From the NCBI GenBank assembly GCA_963970005.1, contig CAXAMN010015003.1, positions 20,857 to 84,856 on the forward strand: a stretch of 64,000 nucleotides of DNA, given 5' to 3'. This document shows, in pieces, positions 52,989 to 62,141 of the stretch. The notes under the pieces were generated by a model. The model did not search any database and was not told the DNA's origin. It worked only from the letters and a program-made list of their open reading frames with translations. The DNA comes from Durusdinium trenchii (lineage: Eukaryota; Sar; Dinophyceae; Suessiales; Symbiodiniaceae). A program made the translations under genes and the position numbers. The first letter of the stretch is position 1. Every line of letters starts with the position of its first letter.

Positions 52989-55545
52989 GTGGAGTTACAG
53001 GATGGAGGCAGATCTGGATGGCTGGGAAGGTGGGGTCTTCCATAGACCTATAGGAAGTGACCCACCAAGGGAGTCTTTGTTTGTGACCTGATTAGGGACT
53101 ATAAGTGACCCCAAACTCCGAGGACCTGGATCTTTACATCACGACGATGGAGTGACCTGTGTCTTTGTTCACTCGATCTTATAAAAGAGGTTTCTTTGGG
53201 TCCGTCCCTCCATGGTTGGTCAGGTTTTCCAGGTTCTTGAGTCGCTTTACATCAGCACCGGTCGGGGGAATACGTTCTTCCCAGTGTTCTTCCCTTTGGG
53301 GGTCCGTACGTTCAGTCACTGCCTGGATCTGCCTGTGGCCTTGTGCCCTTGTGGCAGCATGTTTGTGTTGTATTTGGAACAGTCCTTGGAACAGTTCCCC
53401 TGAATCCAGTCCAGTCCACTGCCCTCTCCTTTGCCAGATTCCGCAGGCTTCGAGCTCGTGTTCTCCGGCCAGAGGCCATGCAGCAAACAGGAAAGATCTG
53501 GTGTACAGTGGGTATCAGTACTGGGCCTGAAGACGACTTCTTCTGCAGTATTGTTCATCCTTTTGAAGTATATAACTAATTTTTGTGATATCTGCATCTT
53601 CATTGGGCAAAAAAGATTGTGCACTTGATTTTGGAGGAGATTTCCGTGTACGCTACAGAAATCTGTGCACTTGAACACAAAATTGTGCATTTCTGTGAGC
53701 ATGGTCCCGTCTTGAAACACACAAGAAGGCCCTGCTTGTCACTTGCGCCGGAGCCTGCGCTTCCAGCTCAACTTCCGAATCTCCCATTTCATTTTGATAC
53801 GGATCCGGTCTAGCACTCTGTGGCTTGCAGTTCTTGAACTCACTCTCTGACATATCCTGCTAACATGTCCCACCACAGATGCATAAGCTTCATAACTGTA
53901 GGGTAGTGGACAGGGAAAGATGAAAGATGTGTGTTGGGTTGGGAACGACGTGTATAGGACCGGAAAAGACGTGTATTGGACAGGTAAAGACGTGTATTTG
54001 ACGGGAATTTCCGGGTAGAACAAATTTGTCACGCGGGACTTTTCTTCAACAAAATGGAGCCCTGCCGGTTTGACAAGCTCCAAATCATTCCAAATCTATT
54101 GAGGGAGCAGCGGACGCCATTCCTTTGGGATGGGCACACCCTTCGACCCACAAAGGTATCTCAATACTTCTGACAAAGCTGCATGTGCTCATTTGTCACC
54201 GAATTACAGGCTTCGGAAGTGGAAAAATGCTACCCAATACAGCCCGAAGGGCTACAATCAGAAAATGTGCATTTCAAATGACTTTTGTGTTTTTTCCTGA
54301 AAGACGTGTAGTGCACAGGAATTTCTGAATGCACAATTATTTTTGATAATTTGAGGTTGCAGGTATGGGTGAAGCAGTTACGACCACAACACATCCAAGC
54401 CCGACCAATTTAAATCTATCAATCTTGACTGAATAGACCGAATAGACCTCTTTAGTTAAACGAAAATCGTTTGGAATTTTGAACATCCACTGACAGATCT
54501 CAGATGTTCCCACAGCATCAAACCAAAATCCCTTTGGGTCTAAGTCTTGCCGCACTGCGCAGCCCGGAGGTGTGGCTACATCTCTTGGAATGATGCCAGA
54601 AAGGCTTGCCTGGAAGACCTTTCTGTCGCAGCTTCATATCCCACCCAGGAGAAGAACGGAACTGCACACTGGTTTCCCAGTCAGGAGGGTCCGTTCCGAG
54701 GTCTTTCGGGGGATCCTGGAAAGCAAGGCCAATGGGTAGCTCATCGGCCTCCAATAAAGTCATACAAAAGGCGGTTCCGAGATCTTCCAAGGCGATTCCT
54801 AGATCTTCCAACTGTGCCAAATATGTTAACCTTTTCATAAGTTTTCATCTATGAAACCAGCCAAGGTCGGCAAGCAATATCATGCATTAATACAGTAATG
54901 GAAAATCCAGGTTGCTCTTTGCCATGGCCCCTTGTTCTTTGAGCGGTGTGAAGCTATAATAAAGCTGGCCCCTTCAAAAAGCTTCAATCTATGGCCCTCA
55001 AATGTCCTTGACCCTGGGTACAACATCATTTTGATGGTGTCAGGATCGCCCACCTGACTTCAACTAAGAATCCCCCCGATGGATCATCCGGATGAAAGAA
55101 TACTCATTGGAACGCTCGATAACCGCAGGGCGCCTTCGCTCCCAACTGGTCGGATCTCGAGTCTCAACCCGTCGATCTCCTTGGTCTCGGCGTCCCGGAG
55201 CAAATCGAAGTGTTTCAAGGCCGTCCCAAAAAGATTGCGTTTGGGTTCGGGCATGGATGTGAGTCCGTTGTTTGTGGCATCCGAAGAAACCCTGTTTGAA
55301 ATGACGCGACTGGGGGGGTGGGGCGAAGAACAAGTGAAGTACGAAGGAATTAGTGACTAGTCGAGCAATCGGGGGTAGGCAGGCGGAAAAAGCCCAGACA
55401 CAACTAATGATACCAGCCAGCCAGGACCCTCCTCTCTGAAGTATGTGCCTAGATTATCCTAGATTCATTCCCCTTATCCAACCACTCCCAATGTACCCCG
55501 TCCCATTTTGTTGTCTTTTTTCCACTGTCCAGGTCGTGTTTTCAG
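52989..55545. other. About 2.5 kb without gene, intron-like
   Basis: 53,040-53,160 contains AGTGACCC and GTGACCTGATTAGG inverted pieces. Direct repeats of GACGTGTAT occur at 53,945-53,995. Frames are below 135 codons and without motifs. Confidence 0.35.
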
Positions 55546-55744
55546 GTGTCTATAGTGTCTAAAGCGACCGATTTCGATCGCCAGGACCCGGAGTATGCCA
55601 CCTTTCGACCCACCTTGCTGACCCTGGGCCCATTGGCCCGAACGCTCAGGGCCGAACCCGCGTTCGCTTTGGACTTTGCTTCGCTTGGTGGAGACGCACA
55701 AGGAACGCGGTCCGAGGACTGGACTTCGGCGCAGCGCAGCGAGG
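55546..55744 (+). CDS. Exon candidate, acidic, unknown protein
   Basis: Acceptor GTCGTGTTTTCAG and donor GTGAAG bound a fully open 199-base frame: VSIVSKATDFDRQDPEYATF, then RPTLLTLGPLARTLRAEPAF, then ALDFASLGGDAQGTRSEDWT. Codon third positions are mostly C/G, unlike the flanks. A CCCTAGGG-family element sits 31 bp beyond the donor, inside the presumed intron. Confidence 0.45.
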
Positions 55745-55775
55745 GTGAAGTCTTTCACTCGCTGGAAATCATCAT

Positions 55776-55896
55776 CCCGGGATTCAGTCGTACCGAACCT
55801 CAGGTTCGGTACGACAACGGACCCTCCAAATACCTACGTATAGTCAGTGTCGACACACATCACCATACCTGAGAAGGTACGACTGGATCCTTAGGG
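55776..55896. mobile_element. Miniature inverted-repeat element, CCCTAGGG family, TSD CAT
   Basis: A 121-bp element from CCCGGGATTCAGTCGTACC to GGTACGACTGGATCCTTAGGG, flanked by CAT at 55,773-55,775 and 55,897-55,899. The internal palindrome is CGAACCTCAGGTTCG. Confidence 0.75.
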
Positions 55897-55899
55897 CAT

Positions 55900-56916
55900 G
55901 GTGATGTGGAGTGAGTGAAAACCACTAGTTTGGTCTTCGGAACACTCATGGTCCTCTCCGAGTCGAAAGTGGGCGAACTGCGTTCTTCAGGGCTGCCAGG
56001 CCCATGATTGTTTCAGAGAGTTCTCACCTGCAGGTGAATCATCTCGAGCCCCGTCCGGTTCGTGTAGGGGGTTGTGGTCCTGCCCGCCAGGCCATCCATG
56101 GGGCTGTAAGACGTTTTATGTCGATTCATTTACCCAGGAACATGACTCATCCACCTGGTTCTTCAGTTCGTGACCTGTTGAAACCCCCTGGTTTGAGGTC
56201 ACTTATACAACATAGGCCTGGTTTTTTGGTGGGTTCACTGGCGTTCGGACTCCAGGTCATTTGGACACGGACTGAAGAAGCTGGTAATCCCAGTGACCAC
56301 TATATGAGGAACCATGGCCCCTTGTTCGGTCTATCGTTTGGTCGTCACCACTGGTGACCAGCTGAGGTTTCAGAGTTGCCTGGATCCATTGGGTATAGTA
56401 TAGTATCATGGCTGTCCTTGACCCATTCAGGGTTTAGAGTTTATAGGTTTTTTTTTTCAGGCTCAGAGCTTGATTCTGTCAATTGTTGACCATTTTCTCC
56501 TGAGACATTGAATTAAATTGGCTCTCCTTGCTCGGTGCAGCTCTCCAGGAAAGGGAACACCGGGTAAGAGTCCATGAACGGTGAAGTGGTAAAAGGAGTG
56601 CACTTCACATTTGAATTCTGTATTGTTAATTAAATCACCCAAGTACGGACACCGGCTTGCCACGCCACCGGAAAATGCCACCTTGCCAGAGGGCAGGATT
56701 TGTCAGGGATGAGTGGCTCCAGTGGTTGACAATGAGGAGCACAACTCTGTAGCCAATAGGTGGGCAGCATGAGAAGAAACAGGATTTGTTTGATTTGTTG
56801 GCGATTTTCTTGGGCTCTTGACTCTTTACAATCCGTTTTCTCTGGCCCTGTCATCCTTAATGATCAAATCATATTCCAAGTACAATCAGATGCAGCCTAT
56901 GCAGGGGACTCTGCAG
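55900..56916. other. Intron-like stretch, no exon called
   Basis: GTGACCTGTTG and AGGTCACTTAT words recur at 56,171 and 56,206. Otherwise featureless. Confidence 0.3.
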
Positions 56917-57016
56917 GTGAGCATCGGACACGCCACACCCCTGTGCTGCGCTGGCAGAACACCCTGCACGATCCGCACCCCACGGTCTCCCGAGAACACC
57001 GCGGCACCCGAACGCC
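56917..57016 (+). CDS. Weak exon candidate
   Basis: A GC-rich island after GGACTCTGCAG, ending before GTGAGT, a good donor. Frame choice is open: EHRTRHTPVLRWQNTLHDPH is one reading. The acceptor itself reads CAGGTGAGC and could instead be a donor of an upstream exon. Confidence 0.28.
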
Positions 57017-57743
57017 GTGAGTCGACGACGGAATCCGGTCGACCGTGAACTCGAACGACCGCGGTTTCACCGGCTTCAGCGGCCCAAATTGACCTCGAGC
57101 GGCCAGCGAATGTTGGTAGAGGCGCCCCAGATGGCACAGGCGGGGTACGGAGGGGCCAACATGGCCGGAGATCACCCAAGCCCTAGAAGTGCAGTTCAAT
57201 CTGGCACCACAGTAGAGGACTTTCCGGAAATGGGGTCACGGCATGATCAAGACCATGTTGAGTCTTGGAGTCTCACAGGGTCCCAGTGCTCAAGCTAGGC
57301 ACAACATGGGAGACCTTGGGTGGTGGGGGTCGGGTTCAGTCTCTAGCTTGCGAGGATGTAGCCGCAGTGCAAGGTAAACTCCGAATTGCAGTGAGGAAAA
57401 CCACATATTGCAGTTTACACACATATGTCCAATATTTTCCGATGCCATCCGATGCCTTACAGTTTCTTTCTTGACACAGACACATGATTCATCTAGCACT
57501 CAATGTGAGGTCGATAGACCTTTGGATCGGATTTTTTGATCGGTTTTTGTTTGGGGGTTATGGATGTCACAAGAACAGCTCGAAAACGGTTGGCCTTGAT
57601 TTTCCAAAAGAAACGGCGACAAGGGAGTCAGGAATGCAAGATACGTCAAGATACTCAGTACTAAAGAACGGGTCCCGGTTGCATTTTCCATTTGGTTACA
57701 ATCACCTTCTGGGATTTCTGGGGAACATCTGTTTGTTTTCCAG
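57017..57743. other. Intron-like stretch, no exon called
   Basis: Nothing recognised apart from the TTTGTTTTCCAG acceptor-like end at 57,732-57,743. Confidence 0.35.
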
Positions 57744-57899
57744 GCTCCATCCTCAAATATGTGCCGTCACGGTCACTCCACGATCTTTGCGCGTCACGCT
57801 TACAATGCGCCGCAAAGCGGGCGCGCTCCGACGCAGGCCGGAAGAAGCGTGAGATTTCAGGAGGAGTCGGAGGAGATTCATGCCGCCCGGCGTTGCCCA
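57744..57899 (+). CDS. Exon candidate H, His/Arg-rich, unknown protein
   Basis: The acceptor TTTGTTTTCCAG and the donor GTGAGT are the best pair in the window. The 156-base island is open in phase 0: MCRHGHSTIFARHAYNAPQS, then GRAPTQAGRSVRFQEESEEI, then HAARRCP. A second frame is open too, but it lacks a stop only by chance. It lies about 220 bp before the retroelement's first frame, so the element may have inserted into a downstream intron. Confidence 0.42.
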
Positions 57900-58024
57900 G
57901 TGAGTTTTGAACACCTTCCCAAGCGGTGCACCCCGCAGCTGATGGGCGACCGGAACGCGGGTCCCTGAGTCCTCCACTCCCTGCGTTTTGTTTAAGGTGA
58001 TGTTTCATTTTCATTCATTTTCTC

Positions 58025-58070
58025 TATACCCAGACACTCCATGGGACTGCCATGATCTCATGACCCCATG
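58025..58070. repeat. CCCAGACACTCC-family left end, truncated
   Basis: CCCAGACACTCCATGGGACT is followed by unrelated sequence. The right end is missing, possibly cut by the retroelement insertion. Confidence 0.45.
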
Positions 58071-58130
58071 ATTAATCACAGAGTCAGTAAAATTTTCACC
58101 GTAGCATTGGGGCTTAAGAAAGCGGGGTGA

Positions 58131-58718
58131 ATGGGAGAGGGGGGCACTCCCCCTCTCCCAGTGTGCGACAGGTGCCGCCACTTTGTCGTAAGAGACAAAG
58201 GGGTGGCCAGCTGTGGTCCCTGCCGCAAGGCATACCAGCTCCAGGTATCACTGAGGAACGTGGTACCTCCCGGGAAGGACGAATCGGCCGTCGTCTTTCT
58301 CGAAGGCTGCTTCACTCTGCTCCAGGACTGGCTCACCGAGATCCGAGGACTGAGTGATCGAGAAAAGGCAGCCAAGGACAAAGCCCAGCGTGAGGACAAG
58401 CCCCAAGACAAGCCCGAGAGAAGAGAGGAAGAATCGAAGGAGACCAAGAGCCCGCAAACAGCCAGGACCAACAAGCCCGACAGAGACCAACCGCCCCTTA
58501 ACCCAAGTCGCCCATCCGGATCCAGCAAGGGCCCCAGCAGACTACCCTTGCCACCGCCTCCCCCATACCATCGGCACACCAGCGGAGCACCAGCCGAGGT
58601 TACAGCTCCCAGACCGTCCGAGTTCCCAGACCAAGCCATAGTGGCCCTGAACCCGGGGTTGAACGGTCCGAGGCAAAGCTCACAGCACCGTCCAAAGACA
58701 AGCGTGCTCCACCAGTAG
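58131..58718 (+). CDS. Retroelement first frame, zinc-ribbon and Pro-rich protein
   Basis: Starts ATG 58,131. Residues 12-33 contain CDRC and CGPC, a CxxC-x17-CxxC zinc-ribbon-like pair, followed by a helical part (VFLEGCFTLLQDWLTEIRGL), then a Lys/Glu/Pro-rich disordered region. The C-terminal third is probably misread: from 58,502 a second frame is open and continues without stop into the next CDS, so a frameshift lies between about 58,500 and 58,700. The likely role is in the element's ribonucleoprotein or capsid. Confidence 0.6.
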   Translation: MGEGGTPPLPVCDRCRHFVVRDKGVASCGPCRKAYQLQVSLRNVVPPGKDESAVVFLEGCFTLLQDWLTEIRGLSDREKAAKDKAQREDKPQDKPERREEESKETKSPQTARTNKPDRDQPPLNPSRPSGSSKGPSRLPLPPPPPYHRHTSGAPAEVTAPRPSEFPDQAIVALNPGLNGPRQSSQHRPKTSVLHQ

Positions 58719-58735
58719 AAGAAGAGGAGGTTGAG

Positions 58736-59206
58736 GTGGAGCCAGAAGAACCCAGCAGTGCAAAGAAGGAAAAACCCAAGAGGAGAAGGCGAAGGGAGAG
58801 ATCAAGCAGTTCTCCCAGTTCGAGAGGGCGAGACAAGAAGAGGACGCGGCGAGAGCGGAAAGAGAAGAAGGAGAGGGATCGGCGAAGGAGGAGGTCCCCG
58901 TCAGGCAGCAGCTCCGTGACTGGGCCTCGAGTGCGAGAGGCAAAAAGAAGCGAGGCTCCAAAGCCGAAGTCACCGGCCAGGCCCCGCAGCCCGCACACAC
59001 CACCTGGGCCTCCGCCAGCTCCTCCACCGGTGCGCCAACCCCCTGTGCGAGCACCACCAGTGAGGCCGCCGAGGAGGCCACCAGCCCCGCGAGGCCCAGG
59101 CTGGATCGGAAGAGTGCCCTATAGCAGCCACCCGCGTTGGTGGGTAGGGAAAAACAAAGGAGTGATTAGAAGAGCTAAGCAGGAGCTCTTCAACCGACGA
59201 AGGTGA
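58736..59206 (+). CDS. Retroelement Arg/Ser- and Pro-rich basic frame
   Basis: The frame is open from 58,502, although the first alternative start is GTG 58,736. It is acidic first (VEEEEVEVEPEEP), then strongly basic (KPKRRRRRERSSSSPSSRGR), then Pro-rich (PPAPPPVRQPPVRAPPVRPP) and ends WIGRVPYSSHPRWWVGKNKG, a probably folded short module. The basic tract suggests nucleic acid binding. Its stop overlaps the next start as TGATG at 59,204-59,208. Confidence 0.55.
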   Translation: MEPEEPSSAKKEKPKRRRRRERSSSSPSSRGRDKKRTRRERKEKKERDRRRRRSPSGSSSVTGPRVREAKRSEAPKPKSPARPRSPHTPPGPPPAPPPVRQPPVRAPPVRPPRRPPAPRGPGWIGRVPYSSHPRWWVGKNKGVIRRAKQELFNRRR

Positions 59207-59772
59207 TGCCACCTCGAGCCAGACCAGCTACCAGAGCCCCAGCGCTGCGAAGGAGACCACCCAAGAAGGTGGAAGCAGAGGAGAAGGTGACCCGGCTCCA
59301 TTCCTTCAGAGAGCTCGCCGCTGTGCAGTTGAGGACGCTTGGGCTCATAGAGCTAGCTCAGGCATCCTACTATGAGGGGCATATAAAGCTGGCAGGCTAT
59401 GTGGAGGGCCTTGGCAAAGATGAGGAGTTTTTGAGCTTCCGTGCAACAGGTACGCAAAGCGACCACATGATGGAGCTCCTGTCCGACCCTCAGAAGCGTA
59501 CCTTTCAGCTCCACGTGTGTGGGCCTGACTGCGGGCAGAGAGAGACGGGCCCGGACATCATCCATGCTGCTGGCTACTGGTTGGTTGAGGAAGAGCCGAA
59601 GCCTTGGCAGATCCAGTATGATGGGTTGGACGCAAAACCAGCAGCAGGGGATGGGTTGAGCGGACCACGGCATGACGAGCTGGCCAAGTTGAGGACGCTT
59701 CACGAGGAGAGGCAGGTTGGTAGCGCCAAGAAGGAGACAGGAGAAGAAGGGAGCAATGCATTGCTTGAGTGA
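59203..59772 (+). CDS. Retroelement gag-like middle frame
   Basis: ATG 59,206 overlaps the previous stop. After a basic Pro-rich start comes a folded-looking domain: FRELAAVQLRTLGLIELAQA, GHIKLAGYVEGLG, and HVCGPDCGQRETGPDIIHAA. The CGPDCG pair may bind metal. I recognise it only as a module recurring in dinoflagellate retroelement proteins; the biochemical role is unknown. It ends inside the start of the next frame. Confidence 0.55.
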   Translation: MMPPRARPATRAPALRRRPPKKVEAEEKVTRLHSFRELAAVQLRTLGLIELAQASYYEGHIKLAGYVEGLGKDEEFLSFRATGTQSDHMMELLSDPQKRTFQLHVCGPDCGQRETGPDIIHAAGYWLVEEEPKPWQIQYDGLDAKPAAGDGLSGPRHDELAKLRTLHEERQVGSAKKETGEEGSNALLE

Positions 59773-60400
59773 GGCCAGAAAACGTTGGCTGCATGCATTG
59801 TATGCCGGGACCTGCTTGGACCCAGATGCTGAGGCTCGCAGCAGGCTGTTGAAGAGGGCGAAGCGCTTTGGAGGCAAGGGCTCAAAGAAGAGGAAGCGAT
59901 CGTCCAGTGAGGAGACGTGCAGCTCGAGCGCCTCGAGCGAGTCGGAAGAAGATGGTGAAGGCTTGTTCGAAGAGCGCAAGCGAGCCCTGCGCCTGACGCG
60001 GCGCTACCCAGGAAGCCTGGCAGCACAGACGGTCGCCAACATGAAGGAGTCCTTGCTTACCCAGATCGGAAGCCTGTACTCCCAGGATCGGAAGACTCTT
60101 CCTCCGATCTTTTCGCAGTATTACCGCTCGGAGATGCAGCCACTATGCTCGCCGTCGATGAGTCAAGAGCTCCTTATGCTGTCACAGGGGGCCGACTTGC
60201 TACTTCGTGGACATCCTGCACGCGCGCTGGACTTGGTGGCACAGCGTATCAAAGCCCTCGATCAACAGATTCGAGGCGGACATTGGACAGTTGCGAGACA
60301 GCTGGAGTTGGTCAGCGCTGACTCCGTCGGGTTGAGCCTTAAGGTCCTGAAGGACAAGAAGCCGCGAAGTTGGCCCGTGAAGAGCTCAGAGATCGCCTAG
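59717..60400 (+). CDS. Retroelement capsid-like (gag) frame
   Basis: The sensible start is ATG 59,756 (MHCLSEARKRWLHALYAGTC); the frame is open a little further back. After a Ser/Glu-rich acidic linker it reads LRLTRRYPGSLAAQTVANMK, then PPIFSQYYRSEMQPLCSPSM, SQELLMLSQGADLLLRGHPA and RALDLVAQRIKALDQQIRGG. This all-helical region has the look of the capsid domain of dinoflagellate retroelements. The short overlap with the previous frame (59,756-59,772) suggests coupled translation or an old frameshift. Confidence 0.6.
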   Translation: MVAPRRRQEKKGAMHCLSEARKRWLHALYAGTCLDPDAEARSRLLKRAKRFGGKGSKKRKRSSSEETCSSSASSESEEDGEGLFEERKRALRLTRRYPGSLAAQTVANMKESLLTQIGSLYSQDRKTLPPIFSQYYRSEMQPLCSPSMSQELLMLSQGADLLLRGHPARALDLVAQRIKALDQQIRGGHWTVARQLELVSADSVGLSLKVLKDKKPRSWPVKSSEIA

Positions 60401-60424
60401 CTTCCCAAAGACCATACTCCGCCA

Positions 60425-61114
60425 GTGGTTCAGGAGGCCGAGAAAAGGGAGAAAGTGCTGGGAAAGGAAAGGATCGTTACACCTCCGGAGGAGACAAAGG
60501 AAAAGGAGAGAAAGGGAAGAGAGAAAAGGGAAAAGGAAAGAAGAAGAATGAGTAATAAAAGGCACAAGAAAGACTCCGAAGGAGGTTTGAGAGACGATCC
60601 AAAGGACAAAGCAGAGGAGCTTGAAGAGGATGGTGCATTGAGGGGTGCGACATTGGTTGATACATTGGGCGTGTTGGAGGATGAGGCAATAGAGAGGCTG
60701 TTGGAAGAGAGTTCAAAGAGGGGCTATAGTATGAGGGCTGAGCAGGGCAAGTCGAGAGAAAGTTTTCCAAGGGAGAATGTGGTCTCCCAGTGTCGTGAGG
60801 CGATGACAGGAGGCGCTGAGGACATTGGGCAGACTGCGTATGAAGTTGAAGGGGAGCGAGACTCCCAGCACTTGAGAGGTCGCAACGAGAAGTCCAATGG
60901 TGTTGGGAGAGGAGTTGGCCCGACGACTAATGCCTCCCCACTGGTGAGTGGGTCGAGATGGACGTTGTCGGAAGCAAGCAGGCGGCAAGCATTTCATATT
61001 TTCCAAACATTCAAACAAATGTTATATATTACTAGAAGAGTGTCGTCAACACCTTGCCACGACATGTCGAAAAAAAGGGTTTGCGTTTTGAGGAGCTTGG
61101 GAAGGTTCTCTTAG
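60425..61114 (+). CDS. Retroelement charged linker frame
   Basis: In the same frame as the capsid-like CDS, after its TAG at 60,398. It is Lys/Glu-rich (EKERKGREKREKERRRMSNK), then acidic (AEELEEDGALRGATLVDTLG) and a helix VLEDEAIERLLEESSKRG. It has no start ATG near its beginning (the first in-frame ATG is at 60,548), so it may be read through from the capsid frame. From about 60,990 the coding quality falls and another frame (61,054-61,314) takes over. Confidence 0.4.
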   Translation: MVQEAEKREKVLGKERIVTPPEETKEKERKGREKREKERRRMSNKRHKKDSEGGLRDDPKDKAEELEEDGALRGATLVDTLGVLEDEAIERLLEESSKRGYSMRAEQGKSRESFPRENVVSQCREAMTGGAEDIGQTAYEVEGERDSQHLRGRNEKSNGVGRGVGPTTNASPLVSGSRWTLSEASRRQAFHIFQTFKQMLYITRRVSSTPCHDMSKKRVCVLRSLGRFS

Positions 61115-61314
61115 AGGCGTTGAAGGTGCAGGAACAGATGTACACGCGTTGCAGCAAGACCAAGGGGGACTTGTTCTCCTTGCCCCTTCCATCGTCTTTG
61201 GAGGCCTCAAGCTCCCCCATGTTTTGTGCAGATGCAGTGGTGCAAGCATTGAATTCATTGTACGGGACAAAGACCATTGAGAGATCCAGTGATCAATCAG
61301 GCCTTGAAAGGTGA
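61054..61314 (+). CDS. Retroelement pre-RT frame
   Basis: 86 codons: RHVEKKGLRFEELGKVLLEA, QEQMYTRCSKTKGDLFSLPL and FCADAVVQALNSLYG. In DIRS-like elements a helical segment like this precedes the RT fingers. Here the frame ends at TGA 61,312 directly against the RT remnant, so the sequence between this segment and the RT active site appears to have been deleted. Confidence 0.4.
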   Translation: MPRHVEKKGLRFEELGKVLLEALKVQEQMYTRCSKTKGDLFSLPLPSSLEASSSPMFCADAVVQALNSLYGTKTIERSSDQSGLER

Positions 61315-62141
61315 TGCAAGGCTGGCCTCAGGGCATCAAGAAATCAGGCGAGATCGGCCTTCACCTTTTCAGGATTTATCTTGATAACTACGATGAGCTG
61401 AAAAAGGTAGATAGGTCTTTAGCTGAGATGGTGGCTGGGACCCCCTCAGCCTGGACGCTAGCAGTGAGGCAGACCTATGAGACCCTTGGACTCCCCCGGC
61501 ATCCCAAGAAAGCCGTGATGCAATCCGTCAAGGCAGAGGTTCAAGGCGCTTGGGTGGGTGGTGAGCTCGGTAGAGCCGGGCCCAAGCCCGAAAAGGTGAT
61601 GAGGTACGTGAAGCTTGCTTGCGAGGCAGTGATCAAAGGGAAGGCTTCACAGCGAGAGCTCCAAGTTATCGGAGGAGGCTTTGTATACATTGCGATGTTC
61701 AGGCGCCCTCTTCTAGCAGGGTTGAATGCAATCTGGAGACGCGTGGTCGAACTGGACAACCTCAAGGCGACGCAGAGAGCTAGCTTAGGACCAGAGGTAG
61801 AGCATGAGATCATTCGGTTTGTCGCTTTGACCCCGCTAGCCTATATGGACTTTCGCACACCGATCTCAGAGAAGGTGACGGCGAGTGACGCCTCCACAAC
61901 TGGAGGTGGGTTGTGCGTGTCGAGGAATGTTAGCCCTTACGGGATAGCGGCAAGCTTGGCCAGTTGCAGGGGAGATGTGATCTCCCAGGATGAAGTATAT
62001 AGGTGCGATCCTGGTGGTGTCCCTCTTCGATGGCATTGGAGCTCTCCGCATTGCAGTAGACGCCCTTCAGGTGCCAGTTGCTGGGTACGTTGCTGCGGAG
62101 ATTTCTCCGGGTGGTTGAAAGCTGGTTTCCCGAGGTTGTGA
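61311..62141 (+). pseudogene. Reverse transcriptase (C-terminal part) plus start of RNase H
   Basis: The frame opens at 61,308, with ATG at 61,314. HLFRIYLDNYDELKKVDR (residues 18-35) is the RT active-site box, YLDN instead of the usual YxDD. LGLPRHPKKAV (59-69) is the following box and about 90 residues of thumb/connection follow. Fingers and most of the palm, about 150 residues, are missing. KVTASDASTTGGGLCVSR (188-205) is the first strand of RNase H with catalytic Asp 193. After about residue 225 the frame overlaps the methyltransferase and is out of frame with it. Confidence 0.75.

Noticed and set aside
58076..58639. 187-codon minus-strand frame and other minus frames over 58-62 kb
   Set aside because: Shadows of the retroelement's plus-strand genes, whose domains are recognisable.
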